A stretch of DNA of 64,000 nt from Agromyces subbeticus DSM 16689 (GCF_000421565.1 NZ_ATXG01000020.1:1-64000); one strand, 5' to 3'; shown: positions 45,993-55,681, counted from the first letter of the stretch. A program made the numbers and translations. Notes: generated from the letters alone by a model not told the origin.

Positions 45993-47138
45993 TCAGCCCT
46001 CATCTCCCGATGCCGTCGCGGCGAAGACGAGCCGGATCGTGCCCGCATCGTGGGGCAGGGTCGGATCGAGACCGGTGGCCGCCGAGAATCGGCCCAGCCG
46101 GTTCAGGACGGTATTCCGGTGGCAGTACAGCGCCTCCGACGTGCGTGTGATCGAACCGCTGTGGAGGTATTGCTGCACCGCCTCGATCTGCAGGTTCCGT
46201 TCTCGATCGGGCACCGATGCGAGCGGCGCGAGCACTTGCCGCGCATGCGAGCGCAGAACCCCGTCGAGGCGGCCGACCATCAGTCGATCCCAGTCTCGAT
46301 CGAGCGTTGCGGCCCGGTCGAACCGATCGACGAGCGCCGCGAGTTCGCCGGCAGCGCGCCACATCATGCCGAGTTCGTGAATGCCCGATGCGACGGGCGA
46401 GAGACCTCCGGGGATGGCGCGCAGCGCGTCGAGCCCTGCATCGTCGACGTCTGCGGTGTCGATGATGGCGAACTCCGCACCGTCGAGACGATCGATGGTC
46501 GCGTCGGGAAACGACGTTCGGAGCGCAGCCCGGAACTCGGCCGCGAAGCGCGTGCTTCCGACGGTGACGATGAAGCCGGCATCGGGGTCGAGCGCCAGGG
46601 TTTCGGCGGCCTGTGCATACAGCCGCGGATCGTGGGCATCCTCCTGGAGGAGGCGACGCAGCAGGAACGCCCGGGCGAGCTCGAGTTCGCGGTTCATTTC
46701 GGCGAGCTCGGCCATGTATCCCGCGTGCACGTTGATGGTGTGCACCTCGACCGCGTCCCAGATGGTGACGACCTCATCGGAGAACGCGGGCATCTCCTCT
46801 TCCGCGATGTACGTGCGCATGGCATTCCAGAGGAATCGGAAGTCCATGCGCACGGCTCGCAGCAGCGAATCCAGCGGGATGCCCTGTCGCGCCCGCCGGC
46901 GACCGAGTCGATCGGAGTGCGCGATCAATCGCGCATCGAGGTCTGCGCCGGCGATGCGACCGAAGAGCATCTCGAGCGACGCCTGGGCGGCCCGGAGGAG
47001 CTCTTCGTCGTCGATCACCGAATCGAGATAGCCCGAGAGCTCACGCACTTCGTGCACGTAGCGCCAGGAGATGTCATCGAGATCTGCGAGGCATCTCGTC
47101 GCGATACGCGCCGCGATGCTGTCGGACTGATTATGCAT
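45993..47138 (-). CDS. PucR-family transcriptional regulator
   Basis: 381 residues. The N-terminal and middle parts are helical with a GGDEF-related-like segment; the C-terminal HTH reads YLHSGSITRTSEALYCHRNTVLNRLGRFSAATGLDP (about residues 325-360), the signature of PucR regulators. Start chosen at ATG 47138: an inverted-repeat site overlaps it, and the longer frame has no ribosome site. Divergent from the transporter and hydrolase operon, which it most likely controls. Its own start overlaps one of the inverted repeats, suggesting autoregulation. Confidence 0.75.
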   Translation of the reverse strand: MHNQSDSIAARIATRCLADLDDISWRYVHEVRELSGYLDSVIDDEELLRAAQASLEMLFGRIAGADLDARLIAHSDRLGRRRARQGIPLDSLLRAVRMDFRFLWNAMRTYIAEEEMPAFSDEVVTIWDAVEVHTINVHAGYMAELAEMNRELELARAFLLRRLLQEDAHDPRLYAQAAETLALDPDAGFIVTVGSTRFAAEFRAALRTSFPDATIDRLDGAEFAIIDTADVDDAGLDALRAIPGGLSPVASGIHELGMMWRAAGELAALVDRFDRAATLDRDWDRLMVGRLDGVLRSHARQVLAPLASVPDRERNLQIEAVQQYLHSGSITRTSEALYCHRNTVLNRLGRFSAATGLDPTLPHDAGTIRLVFAATASGDEG

Positions 47139-47146
47139 TTGCACAT
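47131..47146. promoter_or_regulatory. Inverted-repeat site 1 (PucR-type operator candidate)
   Basis: TTATGCATTTGCACAT covers the regulator start. It resembles the perfect repeat at 50089 (TGCA..TGCA half-sites). Confidence 0.5.
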
Positions 47147-47176
47147 CATAGGCCGCGAACTCGTGCCGTTTCACGG

Positions 47177-47190
47177 TTGTGCAGGCACAT
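47177..47190. promoter_or_regulatory. Inverted-repeat site 2
   Basis: TTGTGCAGGCACAT (TGTGC and GCACA arms) between the regulator and the first transporter gene. Confidence 0.5.
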
Positions 47191-47266
47191 CTTCGTGAAT
47201 CACGATGGGGGAGCACGTCACTGTGCTCACGCTCGGGCAGTGCCCGCACATTTCAACGGAGAAGCC

Positions 47267-48598
47267 ATGGAAGATCCAGCTCAGACGGAGCGACCCGCGT
47301 CGACGATCGAGGTGAGCGGTTCCGACGCCGCTCGGATCGCGTGGGCCGCGTTCGTCGGCACCGCCCTCGAGTGGTACGACTACTTCCTCTTCGGCACGGC
47401 TGCCGCACTCGTCTTCAACCGGCTCTTCTTCACCGAGCTCGACGCCACTGCCGCGACGCTCGCCGCGTTCGCGACCTTCGGCGTCGGCTTCGCCGCCCGC
47501 CCGCTCGGTGCACTCGTGTTCGGCTACATCGGCGACCGGTACGGGCGCCGACCGGCCTTGCTGATCACGATCGTGATGATCGGCTGTGCGACCGGGCTCA
47601 TCGGTGTTCTGCCCGACTACCTCGCGATCGGCATCGCAGCGCCGGTCATGCTCGCGGTGCTCCGACTCCTGCAGGGGCTCGCCGTCGGAGGCGAGTGGGG
47701 AGGGGCGATGACCCTCGCCGTGGAGCACGCGCCGATCGAACGTCGCGGCCGGTTCGCCGCACTCATCCAGATCGGCTCTCCCGTCGGCACGTTGATCTCG
47801 TCCGGCGCATTCGCGCTCGTGCTGCTGCTTCCACCCGACGAGTTCGACTCATGGGGCTGGCGGCTGCCGTTCCTCGGCGCCTTCCCGCTCCTCGCCGTCG
47901 CGCTGTACATTCGCCTCAAGGTCGAGGAGTCGCCCATCTTTAAAGACCTCGTCGCGCTCGACGAGCGCGCGAAGGTACCGGCGCTCGACGTGTTCCGTCG
48001 ATCCGGCGGCCGTCTCCTCGTGGCGATCGCCGCGGCGATGCTCGGCGTCGGAGGCTTCTACATGATGACGACGTTCGTCGTGAGCTACGGAACGAACACG
48101 CTCGGGGTCGATCGGGGTGTCATGGTGAACGCGACGCTGATCGCCGCGGTCTTCCAGATCGTCGTCACGGTGTTCGCCGGCAGATTCGCCGAGCGCTTCG
48201 GACCCGGCAAGATGACCGTCGTCGGCGGTCTCGCCACGGCCGCGGCGGCCTTCCCGCTGTTCTGGCTCATCGACACCGGGAGCCCGCTCGCGATCATCGC
48301 GGCGGTGACGATCGGCATCGCGCTGATCACCATCGCATACGCGGTCACCGGTGCCCTGCTGACCGATCTGTTCCCGCCGCGACTGCGCTACAGCGGAGTG
48401 TCGCTCGGGTACAACATCGCCGGCGCACTCAGCGGCTTCCTCCCGCTCATCGCCACGGCATTCCTCGCCGCGACCGGAGGTGCGTCCTGGTCGGCCGCAC
48501 TGCTGCTCATCGGTATCTCGCTCATCACCGCCGTCGGCGGCGCGATCGGCGAACGCCTCCGCGTTCACGACAAGCCCATCGTGCACCAATCCAGATAA
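47267..48598 (+). CDS. MHS-type MFS transporter
   Basis: 443 residues with twelve hydrophobic helices. ALEWYDYFLFGTAAALVF at the start and GDRYGRRPALL in the first cytoplasmic loop mark the metabolite:H+ symporter (MHS) branch, which carries organic acids and osmolytes. GGAG ribosome site 6 nt upstream. It is followed after 10 nt by a zinc deacylase gene, so the imported compound is probably hydrolysed by it. A second, similar transporter is encoded at 50201. Confidence 0.8.
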   Translation: MEDPAQTERPASTIEVSGSDAARIAWAAFVGTALEWYDYFLFGTAAALVFNRLFFTELDATAATLAAFATFGVGFAARPLGALVFGYIGDRYGRRPALLITIVMIGCATGLIGVLPDYLAIGIAAPVMLAVLRLLQGLAVGGEWGGAMTLAVEHAPIERRGRFAALIQIGSPVGTLISSGAFALVLLLPPDEFDSWGWRLPFLGAFPLLAVALYIRLKVEESPIFKDLVALDERAKVPALDVFRRSGGRLLVAIAAAMLGVGGFYMMTTFVVSYGTNTLGVDRGVMVNATLIAAVFQIVVTVFAGRFAERFGPGKMTVVGGLATAAAAFPLFWLIDTGSPLAIIAAVTIGIALITIAYAVTGALLTDLFPPRLRYSGVSLGYNIAGALSGFLPLIATAFLAATGGASWSAALLLIGISLITAVGGAIGERLRVHDKPIVHQSR

Positions 48599-48608
48599 GG
48601 ACGAACAT

Positions 48609-49943
48609 ATGCAACTCCAGCCCGAACACGCGCGACGCATCGTCGACGCCATCGACACGGCCTTCGACGCCCAGCTCGCCTTCACCCAGGAGCTCGTTCG
48701 GCACCCATCGCTTCGGACCCAAGAGGCCTCGGCCCAGGATCTGCTGTTCGACGCCATGCGCGACCGCGGACTCGAGATGGATCGCTGGGACCTCGACCCC
48801 GAGGAACTGGCGACCCACCCGGGGGCCGGACGTGTCGCGGTCTCGTACGAGAACGTCGGCAATGTGGTCGGCACGTATCGACCCGAGCGCGAGGAGGGCC
48901 GGTCGCTGATCCTGAACGGGCACGTCGACGTCGTGCCCGAAGGGCCGCTCGACGAATGGTCGCGATCGCCATGGGACGCGCCCATCCTCGACGGCTGGCT
49001 CTACGGCCGAGGCAGCGGCGACATGAAGGCCGGCCTCGTCGCGAATCTCTTCGCCTTCGACGCGATCCGTGCGGCAGGTCTCGAGCCGACCGGGCGCATC
49101 CACTTCCAGTCGGTCGTCGAGGAGGAGTGCACCGGCAACGGCTCGCTCTCGGCGCTGCAGCGCGGATATCGGGCCGACGCCGTGCTGATTCCCGAGCCGG
49201 AGGAGGACATGCTGGTGCGCGCGAACACCGGGGTCATCTGGTTCACCATGCGTGTCGCGGGTCGGCCGATCCACCCGCGGGAGATGAGTGCCGGGTTCAA
49301 CGCGATCGATGCCGCCTACCACGTGATGAGTCGGCTCCGGGAACTCGAGGCGCGCTGGAACGCCGACAAGGGGCAGCATCGCTTCTTCGAGGACCTCGAG
49401 CATCCGATCAACTTCAACCTCGGCGGCATCCGTGGCGGCGACTGGCCCTCGAGTGTGCCCGCGTGGTGCGAACTCGACGTGCGGGTCGCGCTCTACCCAG
49501 GGGTCACGGCGGATGCTGCGTGGGCCGAGATCCAGGAGTGCCTCTCGTCGGTCACCGCCGACGAGGCGGGCAACCCACTCGAAGCGATCGCCACTCGAAA
49601 CGGCTTCTACGCCGAAGGCTATGTGCTCGAGGAGGGCTCCGACGCGGAGTCGGTGCTTCGGGGCGCTCATCGCGAGGTCTTCAACGACGAGCTGAAGAGC
49701 TTCACGACCCCCGGGTACCTCGACGGCCGGGTCTTCGCGCTCTATGCCGACATGCCTGCGCTGGTGTACGGCCCCATCTCTGAGGCGATCCACGGCTACG
49801 ACGAGCGCGTCGATGTCGAGTCGGTGCGCCGGATCACGAAGTCGATCGCGCTCTTCATCGCGGAGTGGTGCGGCGTTACGCCCATCGAGGCGAGCCCGGG
49901 ACAGAACGCCCTGGCGGAGAACGGCGCCGTTCAGACGGTCTGA
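48609..49943 (+). CDS. M20-family deacylase (ArgE/DapE type)
   Basis: 444 residues. Metal ligands and catalytic residues are all visible: NGHVDVVP, YGRGSGDMKAG, VEEECTGNGS (Glu-Glu pair) and PEPE, plus EAIHGYDERV near the C-terminus. These fit amidohydrolases that remove acyl or related groups from amino-acid nitrogen. Starts 10 nt after the transporter with a weak GGA site. No signal peptide, so it acts in the cytoplasm. Substrate not determinable from the sequence. Confidence 0.8.
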   Translation: MQLQPEHARRIVDAIDTAFDAQLAFTQELVRHPSLRTQEASAQDLLFDAMRDRGLEMDRWDLDPEELATHPGAGRVAVSYENVGNVVGTYRPEREEGRSLILNGHVDVVPEGPLDEWSRSPWDAPILDGWLYGRGSGDMKAGLVANLFAFDAIRAAGLEPTGRIHFQSVVEEECTGNGSLSALQRGYRADAVLIPEPEEDMLVRANTGVIWFTMRVAGRPIHPREMSAGFNAIDAAYHVMSRLRELEARWNADKGQHRFFEDLEHPINFNLGGIRGGDWPSSVPAWCELDVRVALYPGVTADAAWAEIQECLSSVTADEAGNPLEAIATRNGFYAEGYVLEEGSDAESVLRGAHREVFNDELKSFTTPGYLDGRVFALYADMPALVYGPISEAIHGYDERVDVESVRRITKSIALFIAEWCGVTPIEASPGQNALAENGAVQTV

Positions 49944-50088
49944 CCTCAGGGGCCGTCGAGCTCGGCGAAGCCGCACCCCGACGTCGCCGGGCTCGACGGA
50001 CCGGTGCGCGTGTCGACCGCCCGAATTGGGCGATCGCCCGCGCGACGTGCGCTTGACCGAAACATGATCGACACACAAGGCGTCCAGA

Positions 50089-50104
50089 TTGTGCATATGC
50101 ACAC
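50089..50104. promoter_or_regulatory. Inverted-repeat site 3 (perfect)
   Basis: TTGTGCATATGCACAC contains a perfect 14-bp palindrome TGTGCATATGCACA, 97 nt before the second transporter gene. Related half-sites occur at 47131 and 47177. Confidence 0.6.
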
Positions 50105-50200
50105 AAACGCCGCGAATCCATGTGTGGTTTTCAATTGCCTCGGCCGGCTCGGTCCGGCCAAAGTTGACCAACCCTTTCCACAGACCCCCTGGAGGATCTT

Positions 50201-51592
50201 GTGACCACCACCCCCTCGTCGGCAGCGCCGCCGACCGAATCCGGTCGCCTCGACCGCGCCAAGATGAAGAAGATCTCGCTCGCAAGCGTCATCGGCACCA
50301 CGGTCGAGTGGTACGACCTCTTCCTCTTCGGCACCGCGTCGGCGCTCGTCTTCAACCAGGTGTTCTTCCCCGACCTCGATCCCGCCGTGGGAACGATTCT
50401 GTCGTTCCTGACCTTCGCCTCGGCGTACCTCGCCCGCATCGTCGGCGCGATCCTCTTTGGTCACTTCGGCGACCGACTCGGCCGCAAGTCGATGCTGCTG
50501 ATCTCGCTGATCACGATGGGCGCAGCGACGTTCGCGATCGGACTGATCCCCGACTTCGCGACCATCGGCCTCGCCGCACCGTTCATCCTCCTCTCGCTCA
50601 GGCTGATCCAGGGCCTCGCGCTCGGCGGCGAGTGGGGCGGAGCCGTGCTGATGACGGTCGAACACGCACCGGCCGCCAAGCGCGGCTGGTACGGATCGCT
50701 CGTGCAGGTCGGCGTCCCGGCAGGCACGCTCATCGCCAACCTCGCGTTCCTCATCGTCACGGCGACCGTCGACAACGAGGCGCTCGTCGCGTGGGCGTGG
50801 CGGATCCCCTTCCTCGCCTCGGCGATCCTCGTCGGCGTCGGCATCTACATCCGTCTCAACATCGAGGAGACGCCGAGTTTCCGCAAGGTGCGCGAGCGCG
50901 GCGCCAAGGCGAAGCTCCCCTTCGCCTACCTGCTCCGTCACTACTGGAAGCAGGTGCTGCTCGGTGGTGTCGCGACGCTGTCGACCGGCTCGACCTTCAC
51001 CTTGCTCGTCGCCTCCGGAGTGAACTACGGCACCGCTGAGCTCGGCCATTCGAACAACCTCATGCTGTGGGCGGTGCTCGTGTCGTGCATCGTCGCGTTC
51101 GTCGCGATCCCGGCCTTCGGCCGCCTCTCGGACCGGGTCGGCCGCAAGCCGGTGATCGCCGCGGGCATCATCGCCGAAGCGGCGTTGGCCTTCCCGTTCT
51201 TCTGGATCCTCGACACCGGCAACGAGGCGCTCGTCTTCGTCGCGTACGCGCTCATGATGCTGGCCTTCTCGGCGAACTACGGCCCGATCGCGACCTTCCT
51301 CGCCGAGCTGTTCGGCGCGAAGGTCCGTTACTCCGGCCTCTCGGTGTCGTACATGCTGTCGGGCCTTCTCGGCTCCGCCATCACGCCGGCGATCACCGTG
51401 GCGCTGCTCGCGGTCACCGGGCAGAGCTCGTCCATCGCGTGGTACGTCGGCGGCGCGGCCGTGCTCTCGCTGATCGCGCTCGTGCTCCTCGCCGAAGGGC
51501 GCCACCTCAATATCGACATCGTGGATCAGGGCGATCAGCAGGTCGAGCCCGAGGTCGCCGTCGACGCTCAGGTCGAGGCGACGGCACGATGA
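50201..51592 (+). CDS. MHS-type MFS transporter
   Basis: 463 residues from GTG, twelve predicted helices; VEWYDLFLFGTASALVF and GHFGDRLGRKSMLL are the MHS signatures. Clearly related to the product of 47267 but with an N-terminal extension. First gene of an operon in which most starts overlap the previous stop (RidA, RraA-like, ThDP enzyme), then two further enzymes. The palindromic site at 50089 suggests control by the PucR-type regulator. Confidence 0.8.
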   Translation: MTTTPSSAAPPTESGRLDRAKMKKISLASVIGTTVEWYDLFLFGTASALVFNQVFFPDLDPAVGTILSFLTFASAYLARIVGAILFGHFGDRLGRKSMLLISLITMGAATFAIGLIPDFATIGLAAPFILLSLRLIQGLALGGEWGGAVLMTVEHAPAAKRGWYGSLVQVGVPAGTLIANLAFLIVTATVDNEALVAWAWRIPFLASAILVGVGIYIRLNIEETPSFRKVRERGAKAKLPFAYLLRHYWKQVLLGGVATLSTGSTFTLLVASGVNYGTAELGHSNNLMLWAVLVSCIVAFVAIPAFGRLSDRVGRKPVIAAGIIAEAALAFPFFWILDTGNEALVFVAYALMMLAFSANYGPIATFLAELFGAKVRYSGLSVSYMLSGLLGSAITPAITVALLAVTGQSSSIAWYVGGAAVLSLIALVLLAEGRHLNIDIVDQGDQQVEPEVAVDAQVEATAR

Positions 51593-51978
51593 CGATCCGG
51601 AGGGTGCGGACCGTCGACGGACTCGGCGAGCCGGTCGGTGCGTTCTCGCAAGCTGTCGTGGCGAACGGCGTGGTCTACACGTCCGGCCAGATTCCTGCAC
51701 GGGCCGACGGCACGGTGCCGACGGACTTCGAGGGTCAGCTCGAGACGACGCTGGAGAACCTCCGCACCCTCCTCGACGGCGTGGGGAGCGGCATCGACCG
51801 GGTGGTCAAGGTGAACGGGTACCTGACCGATGCCGCCGACCTCGAGTCGTACAACCGCATCTACACCCGCTGGTTCGGCGATCACCTCCCGGCGCGCACC
51901 ACCGTATGCGTCTCACTCTGGGGCGTCTCGCTCGAACTGGAGTGCGTGGCGCTGCTCCGGGAGGACTCCGATGACTGA
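51589..51978 (+). CDS. RidA family protein
   Basis: 129 residues, the usual family length. GAFSQAVVANGVVYTSGQIPARADG and a C-terminal VSLWGVSLELECVALL fit the RidA (YjgF/UK114) fold; the Arg in PARTTVCVSL corresponds to the imine-deaminase arginine. RidA hydrolyses reactive enamines and imines to keto acids and ammonia. Its place in this operon suggests that an amino acid is converted through an imine. ATG overlaps the transporter stop. Confidence 0.75.
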   Translation: MTIRRVRTVDGLGEPVGAFSQAVVANGVVYTSGQIPARADGTVPTDFEGQLETTLENLRTLLDGVGSGIDRVVKVNGYLTDAADLESYNRIYTRWFGDHLPARTTVCVSLWGVSLELECVALLREDSDD

Positions 51979-52636
51979 GGTCACCTTCTCGTCGACGACG
52001 GCGCTCCTCGACGCCCTTGCGAGCGTCGAACTACCCACCCTCGGACACTTCCTCGATGAGGGCTTCTGCGACCCGGGCATCCGCCCCGTCGGTTCGGTCG
52101 CACGTATGGCTGGCCCCGCAGTGACGGTCGACCTGACCGAGCCCGACGCGATCGCGGTGAATCAGGCGTTGCTGCGGCTCGAGCCCGGCTCGGTGCTCGT
52201 GATCCGCATGCACGGCGGGCGTCATGCATCCGTCGGCGCGGTCACCGCGGCAGCGGCCATCGCTCGCGGTGCGGCGGGCATCGTCGTCGACGGCCCGGTG
52301 ACGGATGTCGCAACGTTGCGTGAAACCGCGCGGTCGCTGCCGGTCTTCGCCCGAGGCACCACCCCGCTCACCACGAAGCGCCTCGGCACGGCGGTCGACG
52401 GCGTCGGCGTCCCGGTGCGGATCGGCGGGGTGACCGTCTCGACTGGCGACATCGTCGCCGGCGACGAGAACGGCGTGGTCGCCATCGCACCCGGCACCGT
52501 CGACCCCGCGGTGTTCCGCGAGGCACTCCGCTCCGACCTCGCCGAGCCCGAACTCATCGACCGCATCTGCAGCGGCAGCCCGCTGGAGGAACTCCTCGCC
52601 GTCCAGCCCCCGATCTCCCGAAAGGCCGTCTCATGA
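51971..52636 (+). CDS. RraA/HMG-aldolase-like protein
   Basis: 221 residues. Segments LGHFLDEGF, GAAGIVVDGPVTDVATLR and GDIVAGDENGVVAIAP fit the RraA-like fold that includes 4-hydroxy-4-methyl-2-oxoglutarate aldolases. In active aldolases the VDGxxRD motif supplies a catalytic Arg; here it is VDGPVTD with Thr in that place, so the classical reaction may be lost or changed. ATG lies inside the end of the RidA gene. Contribution to the pathway is uncertain. Confidence 0.65.
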   Translation: MTEVTFSSTTALLDALASVELPTLGHFLDEGFCDPGIRPVGSVARMAGPAVTVDLTEPDAIAVNQALLRLEPGSVLVIRMHGGRHASVGAVTAAAAIARGAAGIVVDGPVTDVATLRETARSLPVFARGTTPLTTKRLGTAVDGVGVPVRIGGVTVSTGDIVAGDENGVVAIAPGTVDPAVFREALRSDLAEPELIDRICSGSPLEELLAVQPPISRKAVS

Positions 52637-54345
52637 TCACCGCGACCGAACCACGCAGCACGCTCCCGAACGCGCCCGAAGCCGCATCCCCGCGCGGCTC
52701 TCGTACCGCAGCCGTTGCGCAATCCGCCGGACACCTGATCGTCGCCCAGCTCGAACGCGAGGGAGTCGAGCGCGTCTACGGAGTGCCGGGCGAGTCGTAC
52801 CTCGATGTGCTCGACGGACTTCACGACTCGTCGATCGAAACCATCGTCACCCGTCACGAGGGCGGGGCGGCCTTCATGGCGCTCGCTGAGGGGCGCCTCA
52901 CCGGCAGACCCGGCATCGCGATGGTCACCCGCGGCCCTGGCGCGGCGAACGCGTTCATAGCGGTGCACACTGCCTGGCAGGATGCCACGCCAATGGTGCT
53001 CTTCGTCGGACTCATCCCGGTTCCCGACCGGGGCCGTGAGGCGTTCCAGGAGTTCGACCTCACGGGGTGGTTCGGCAGCACGGCGAAGCACGTCACCACG
53101 CTCGACGACCCCAGCTCAGCTGCGCGGGTCGTCTCCGATGCGATCCGGATCGCGCGAAGCGGTCGACCCGGACCCGTCGTCATCGGACTTCCCGAAGACG
53201 TCATCCGCTGGTCGTCCGAGGGGGCGACGACCCTCGAGCCCACCCCCGCTGCGCGCCCCGAACCAGGTCCGTCGGCCATCGCGGATCTCGTCGACCGGCT
53301 CGAGCGCGCAGAGCGTCCGCTCTTCGTCGTCGGGGGTGAGGGGTGGTCGGTGCAGACCGGTCGCGCGCTCGTCGACTGGGCCGGACGGCACCGCATCCCG
53401 GTCGTCGCCGACTTCCGTGCGTATGACGCCGTGCCCCACGACGGCGAGCTCGGCGCTTACGTCGGCGCGCTCGGGTACGGCCGGAGTGATCACGTGGCAA
53501 CACTCCTCGACGACGCCGATCTCCTGGTCTTCGTCGGCACATCCCGCACCGACGTGCTGAGCGATGGCTACCGGCTCGGCCACGACGCCGAGACGGTCGT
53601 CGTCGTTCCCGGCGACCCGGTCGGGCACTCTGGCCGGCTCGACCAGATCATCGCCTCGGATGCCGCGGGACTCGTCGCGAACCTGCCGGCGTCGCTCGGT
53701 CGCAGCTTCGATGAGGCACGTCTGCGCGCGGCCCGCGACGCGCACATCGTGTACACGACCCCTTCCGCCGGCGCACTGCACGACGCCGGGCCATACGTCG
53801 ATCTCACGACGGTGATGTCGGTGCTCCGTGAAGAGCTCGCGCCCGATGCCGTGATCACCTTCGGCGCCGGAAACCACGCCATCTGGCCGGCCCGCTACCT
53901 CGAGCACCGTGCACCTGCCACGCTCATCGCCCCGCGCAACGGCGCGATGGGCATGGGCATCCCTGCGGCCGTCGCGGCATCCCTCGTCTTTCCCGACCGC
54001 GAGGTCGTCTCGGTCGCCGGTGACGGCTGCTTCCTCATGAACGGCCAGGAATTCGCCACCGCCGTCGGATACGGAGCGCCGTTCATCGCCATCGTCGTCG
54101 ACAACGGCGTGTACGCGACGATCCGCGAGCACCAGGAGGCCCAGTATCCGGGCCGCCCCTCCGGCACGCACCTGACGAATCCCGACTTCGCCGCGTTCGC
54201 GCGGTCGTTCGGCGGTTACGGCGAGACGGTCGCCCGCACGGCGGACTTCCGCGACGCCTACCGGCGCGCTCGCGCCAGCGGTCTGCCGGCGGTGCTGCAT
54301 CTTCGCCAGGACCCCGAAGTGCGGGCTCCCGCCACCGGCGCGTGA
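52633..54345 (+). CDS. ThDP-dependent enzyme, acetolactate synthase-like
   Basis: 570 residues. N-terminal ThDP domain with catalytic Glu in TRHEGGAAFMA, a central domain, and the C-terminal cofactor motif GDGCFLMNGQEF...VDNGVYATI. This is the layout of acetolactate synthases, 2-oxoacid decarboxylases and glyoxylate carboligases. Next to RidA and an aldehyde dehydrogenase, a 2-oxoacid decarboxylase is the simplest guess. Start overlaps the previous stop (ATGA). The first 30 residues are Pro/Ala-rich and probably flexible. Confidence 0.7.
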   Translation: MITATEPRSTLPNAPEAASPRGSRTAAVAQSAGHLIVAQLEREGVERVYGVPGESYLDVLDGLHDSSIETIVTRHEGGAAFMALAEGRLTGRPGIAMVTRGPGAANAFIAVHTAWQDATPMVLFVGLIPVPDRGREAFQEFDLTGWFGSTAKHVTTLDDPSSAARVVSDAIRIARSGRPGPVVIGLPEDVIRWSSEGATTLEPTPAARPEPGPSAIADLVDRLERAERPLFVVGGEGWSVQTGRALVDWAGRHRIPVVADFRAYDAVPHDGELGAYVGALGYGRSDHVATLLDDADLLVFVGTSRTDVLSDGYRLGHDAETVVVVPGDPVGHSGRLDQIIASDAAGLVANLPASLGRSFDEARLRAARDAHIVYTTPSAGALHDAGPYVDLTTVMSVLREELAPDAVITFGAGNHAIWPARYLEHRAPATLIAPRNGAMGMGIPAAVAASLVFPDREVVSVAGDGCFLMNGQEFATAVGYGAPFIAIVVDNGVYATIREHQEAQYPGRPSGTHLTNPDFAAFARSFGGYGETVARTADFRDAYRRARASGLPAVLHLRQDPEVRAPATGA

Positions 54346-54379
54346 GCTTCGCCATCCGTTCTCGCACGAAGGAGCAGTC

Positions 54380-55681
54380 ATGACCACCCACACCGACGCC
54401 GGCTTCGACGCCGTGGCAACCACCGCCGAGGCTGCCGCCGATTTCCTCCGCGATTTCGCGACCATGAGCGAGTTCGGTGCCACTCCGAACGGCGGCGTCG
54501 ATCGGCAGGCGGCGAGCGAAGCGGATGTCGCGCAGCGACGTTGGCTCGCGCAGCTGCTCGAGTCCCGTGGGCTCCGGGTCGAGTACGACCGCATCGGCAA
54601 CCAGTTCGGGCTGCTCGAACTCAATCCGGGTGCGCCGTACGTGATCGTCGGCTCGCACATGGACTCCCAGCCGACAGCGGGCCGCTTCGATGGCGCGTAC
54701 GGCGTCTTGGCCGGCGCCCATGCCGCATTTCGCCTGGCCGAAGAGTGGGCCGCCGACGGCATCATTCCGCCCTGCAACGTCGCCGTCGTGAACTGGTTCA
54801 ACGAGGAGGGCTCCCGATTCGCGCCCTCGATGATGGGATCGAGCGTGTACACCGGGGCGCTCCCGCTCGAGCAGGCATTCGCGACGACCGATCGCGCCGG
54901 AGTGTCCGTCGCCGAAGCGCTCGCGCCCACGGGCTTCCTGGGTCACGGCGACGGACCGCGCGCAGCGTCCTGCGCGGAGATCCACATCGAGCAGGGGCGC
55001 CTGCTCGAGAACGCCGGCACGACGATCGGCCTCGTCTCGGCGAGCTGGGCCGCGAGCAAGTACGTCGTGACCGTCGAGGGTGCACAGGCGCACTCCGGAG
55101 CGACCGTGATGGAAGATCGGCAGGATGCCCTCTACGGTGCGGCGTTGCTCGTGGTGTTCGCTCGTGAGCTCGCCGATCGGTTCCCGGGCGTGCTCCACAC
55201 GGCCGTGGGCCAGCTCGACGTGTATCCGAATTCCCCGGTCGTCGTGGCATCCGAGGTGAAGCTCCTGCTCGATCTGCGCTGCGCCGATGAGACGATCCTC
55301 GCCGAGGCGAACGCGCTCCTGCGCGAACGGTTCATCGAGATCGAACGCCAGGCGCGGGTGGGCATCCGCCAATCGCTGTCGCACGCCTGGGGAATCAATC
55401 CGTACCAGCCGGAGGGAGTTGAACTCGCACGCGCGTCCGCCGCGAAGTTGGGGCACGCGCACGGCGACATCCTCACGGTCGCCGGACACGACTCGATCAA
55501 CATGAAGGAGATCGTGCCCACGGTGATGCTCTTCGTGCCGTCGGTGGATGGCATCTCGCACAACGAGGGGGAGTACACGCGCGACGACGACCTGCTCGCC
55601 GGCCTCGAGGTGCTGACCGACGTCGTGCGCCGCCTCGCCCATGGTGAGCTGCCCGCGACGGACGGGACAGTGCGGCGATGA
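54380..55681 (+). CDS. Zn-dependent hydrolase, N-carbamoyl-L-amino-acid / allantoate amidohydrolase family
   Basis: 433 residues. Metal-binding residues are in VGSHMDSQ, RFDGAYGVLAG, WFNEEGSRF, AEIHIEQG and AGHDSINM, which together are typical of the AllC/HyuC branch of M20. These enzymes release ammonia and CO2 from N-carbamoyl or ureido groups. AAGGAG-like site 9 nt upstream. The aldehyde dehydrogenase gene starts within its stop codon. Substrate could be an N-carbamoyl amino acid or a purine or pyrimidine breakdown product. Confidence 0.75.
   Translation: MTTHTDAGFDAVATTAEAAADFLRDFATMSEFGATPNGGVDRQAASEADVAQRRWLAQLLESRGLRVEYDRIGNQFGLLELNPGAPYVIVGSHMDSQPTAGRFDGAYGVLAGAHAAFRLAEEWAADGIIPPCNVAVVNWFNEEGSRFAPSMMGSSVYTGALPLEQAFATTDRAGVSVAEALAPTGFLGHGDGPRAASCAEIHIEQGRLLENAGTTIGLVSASWAASKYVVTVEGAQAHSGATVMEDRQDALYGAALLVVFARELADRFPGVLHTAVGQLDVYPNSPVVVASEVKLLLDLRCADETILAEANALLRERFIEIERQARVGIRQSLSHAWGINPYQPEGVELARASAAKLGHAHGDILTVAGHDSINMKEIVPTVMLFVPSVDGISHNEGEYTRDDDLLAGLEVLTDVVRRLAHGELPATDGTVRR

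Noticed and set aside
45609-47198. 529-codon plus-strand frame across attR and the PucR gene
   Set aside because: Runs through a tRNA fragment and a terminator and is antisense to a recognised regulator.
48525-50285. 586-codon minus-strand frame opposite the M20 deacylase
   Set aside because: Antisense to a gene with all metal-binding motifs; no start signal.
53116-54930. 604-codon minus-strand frame opposite the ThDP enzyme
   Set aside because: Shadow frame; covers parts of two convincing genes.
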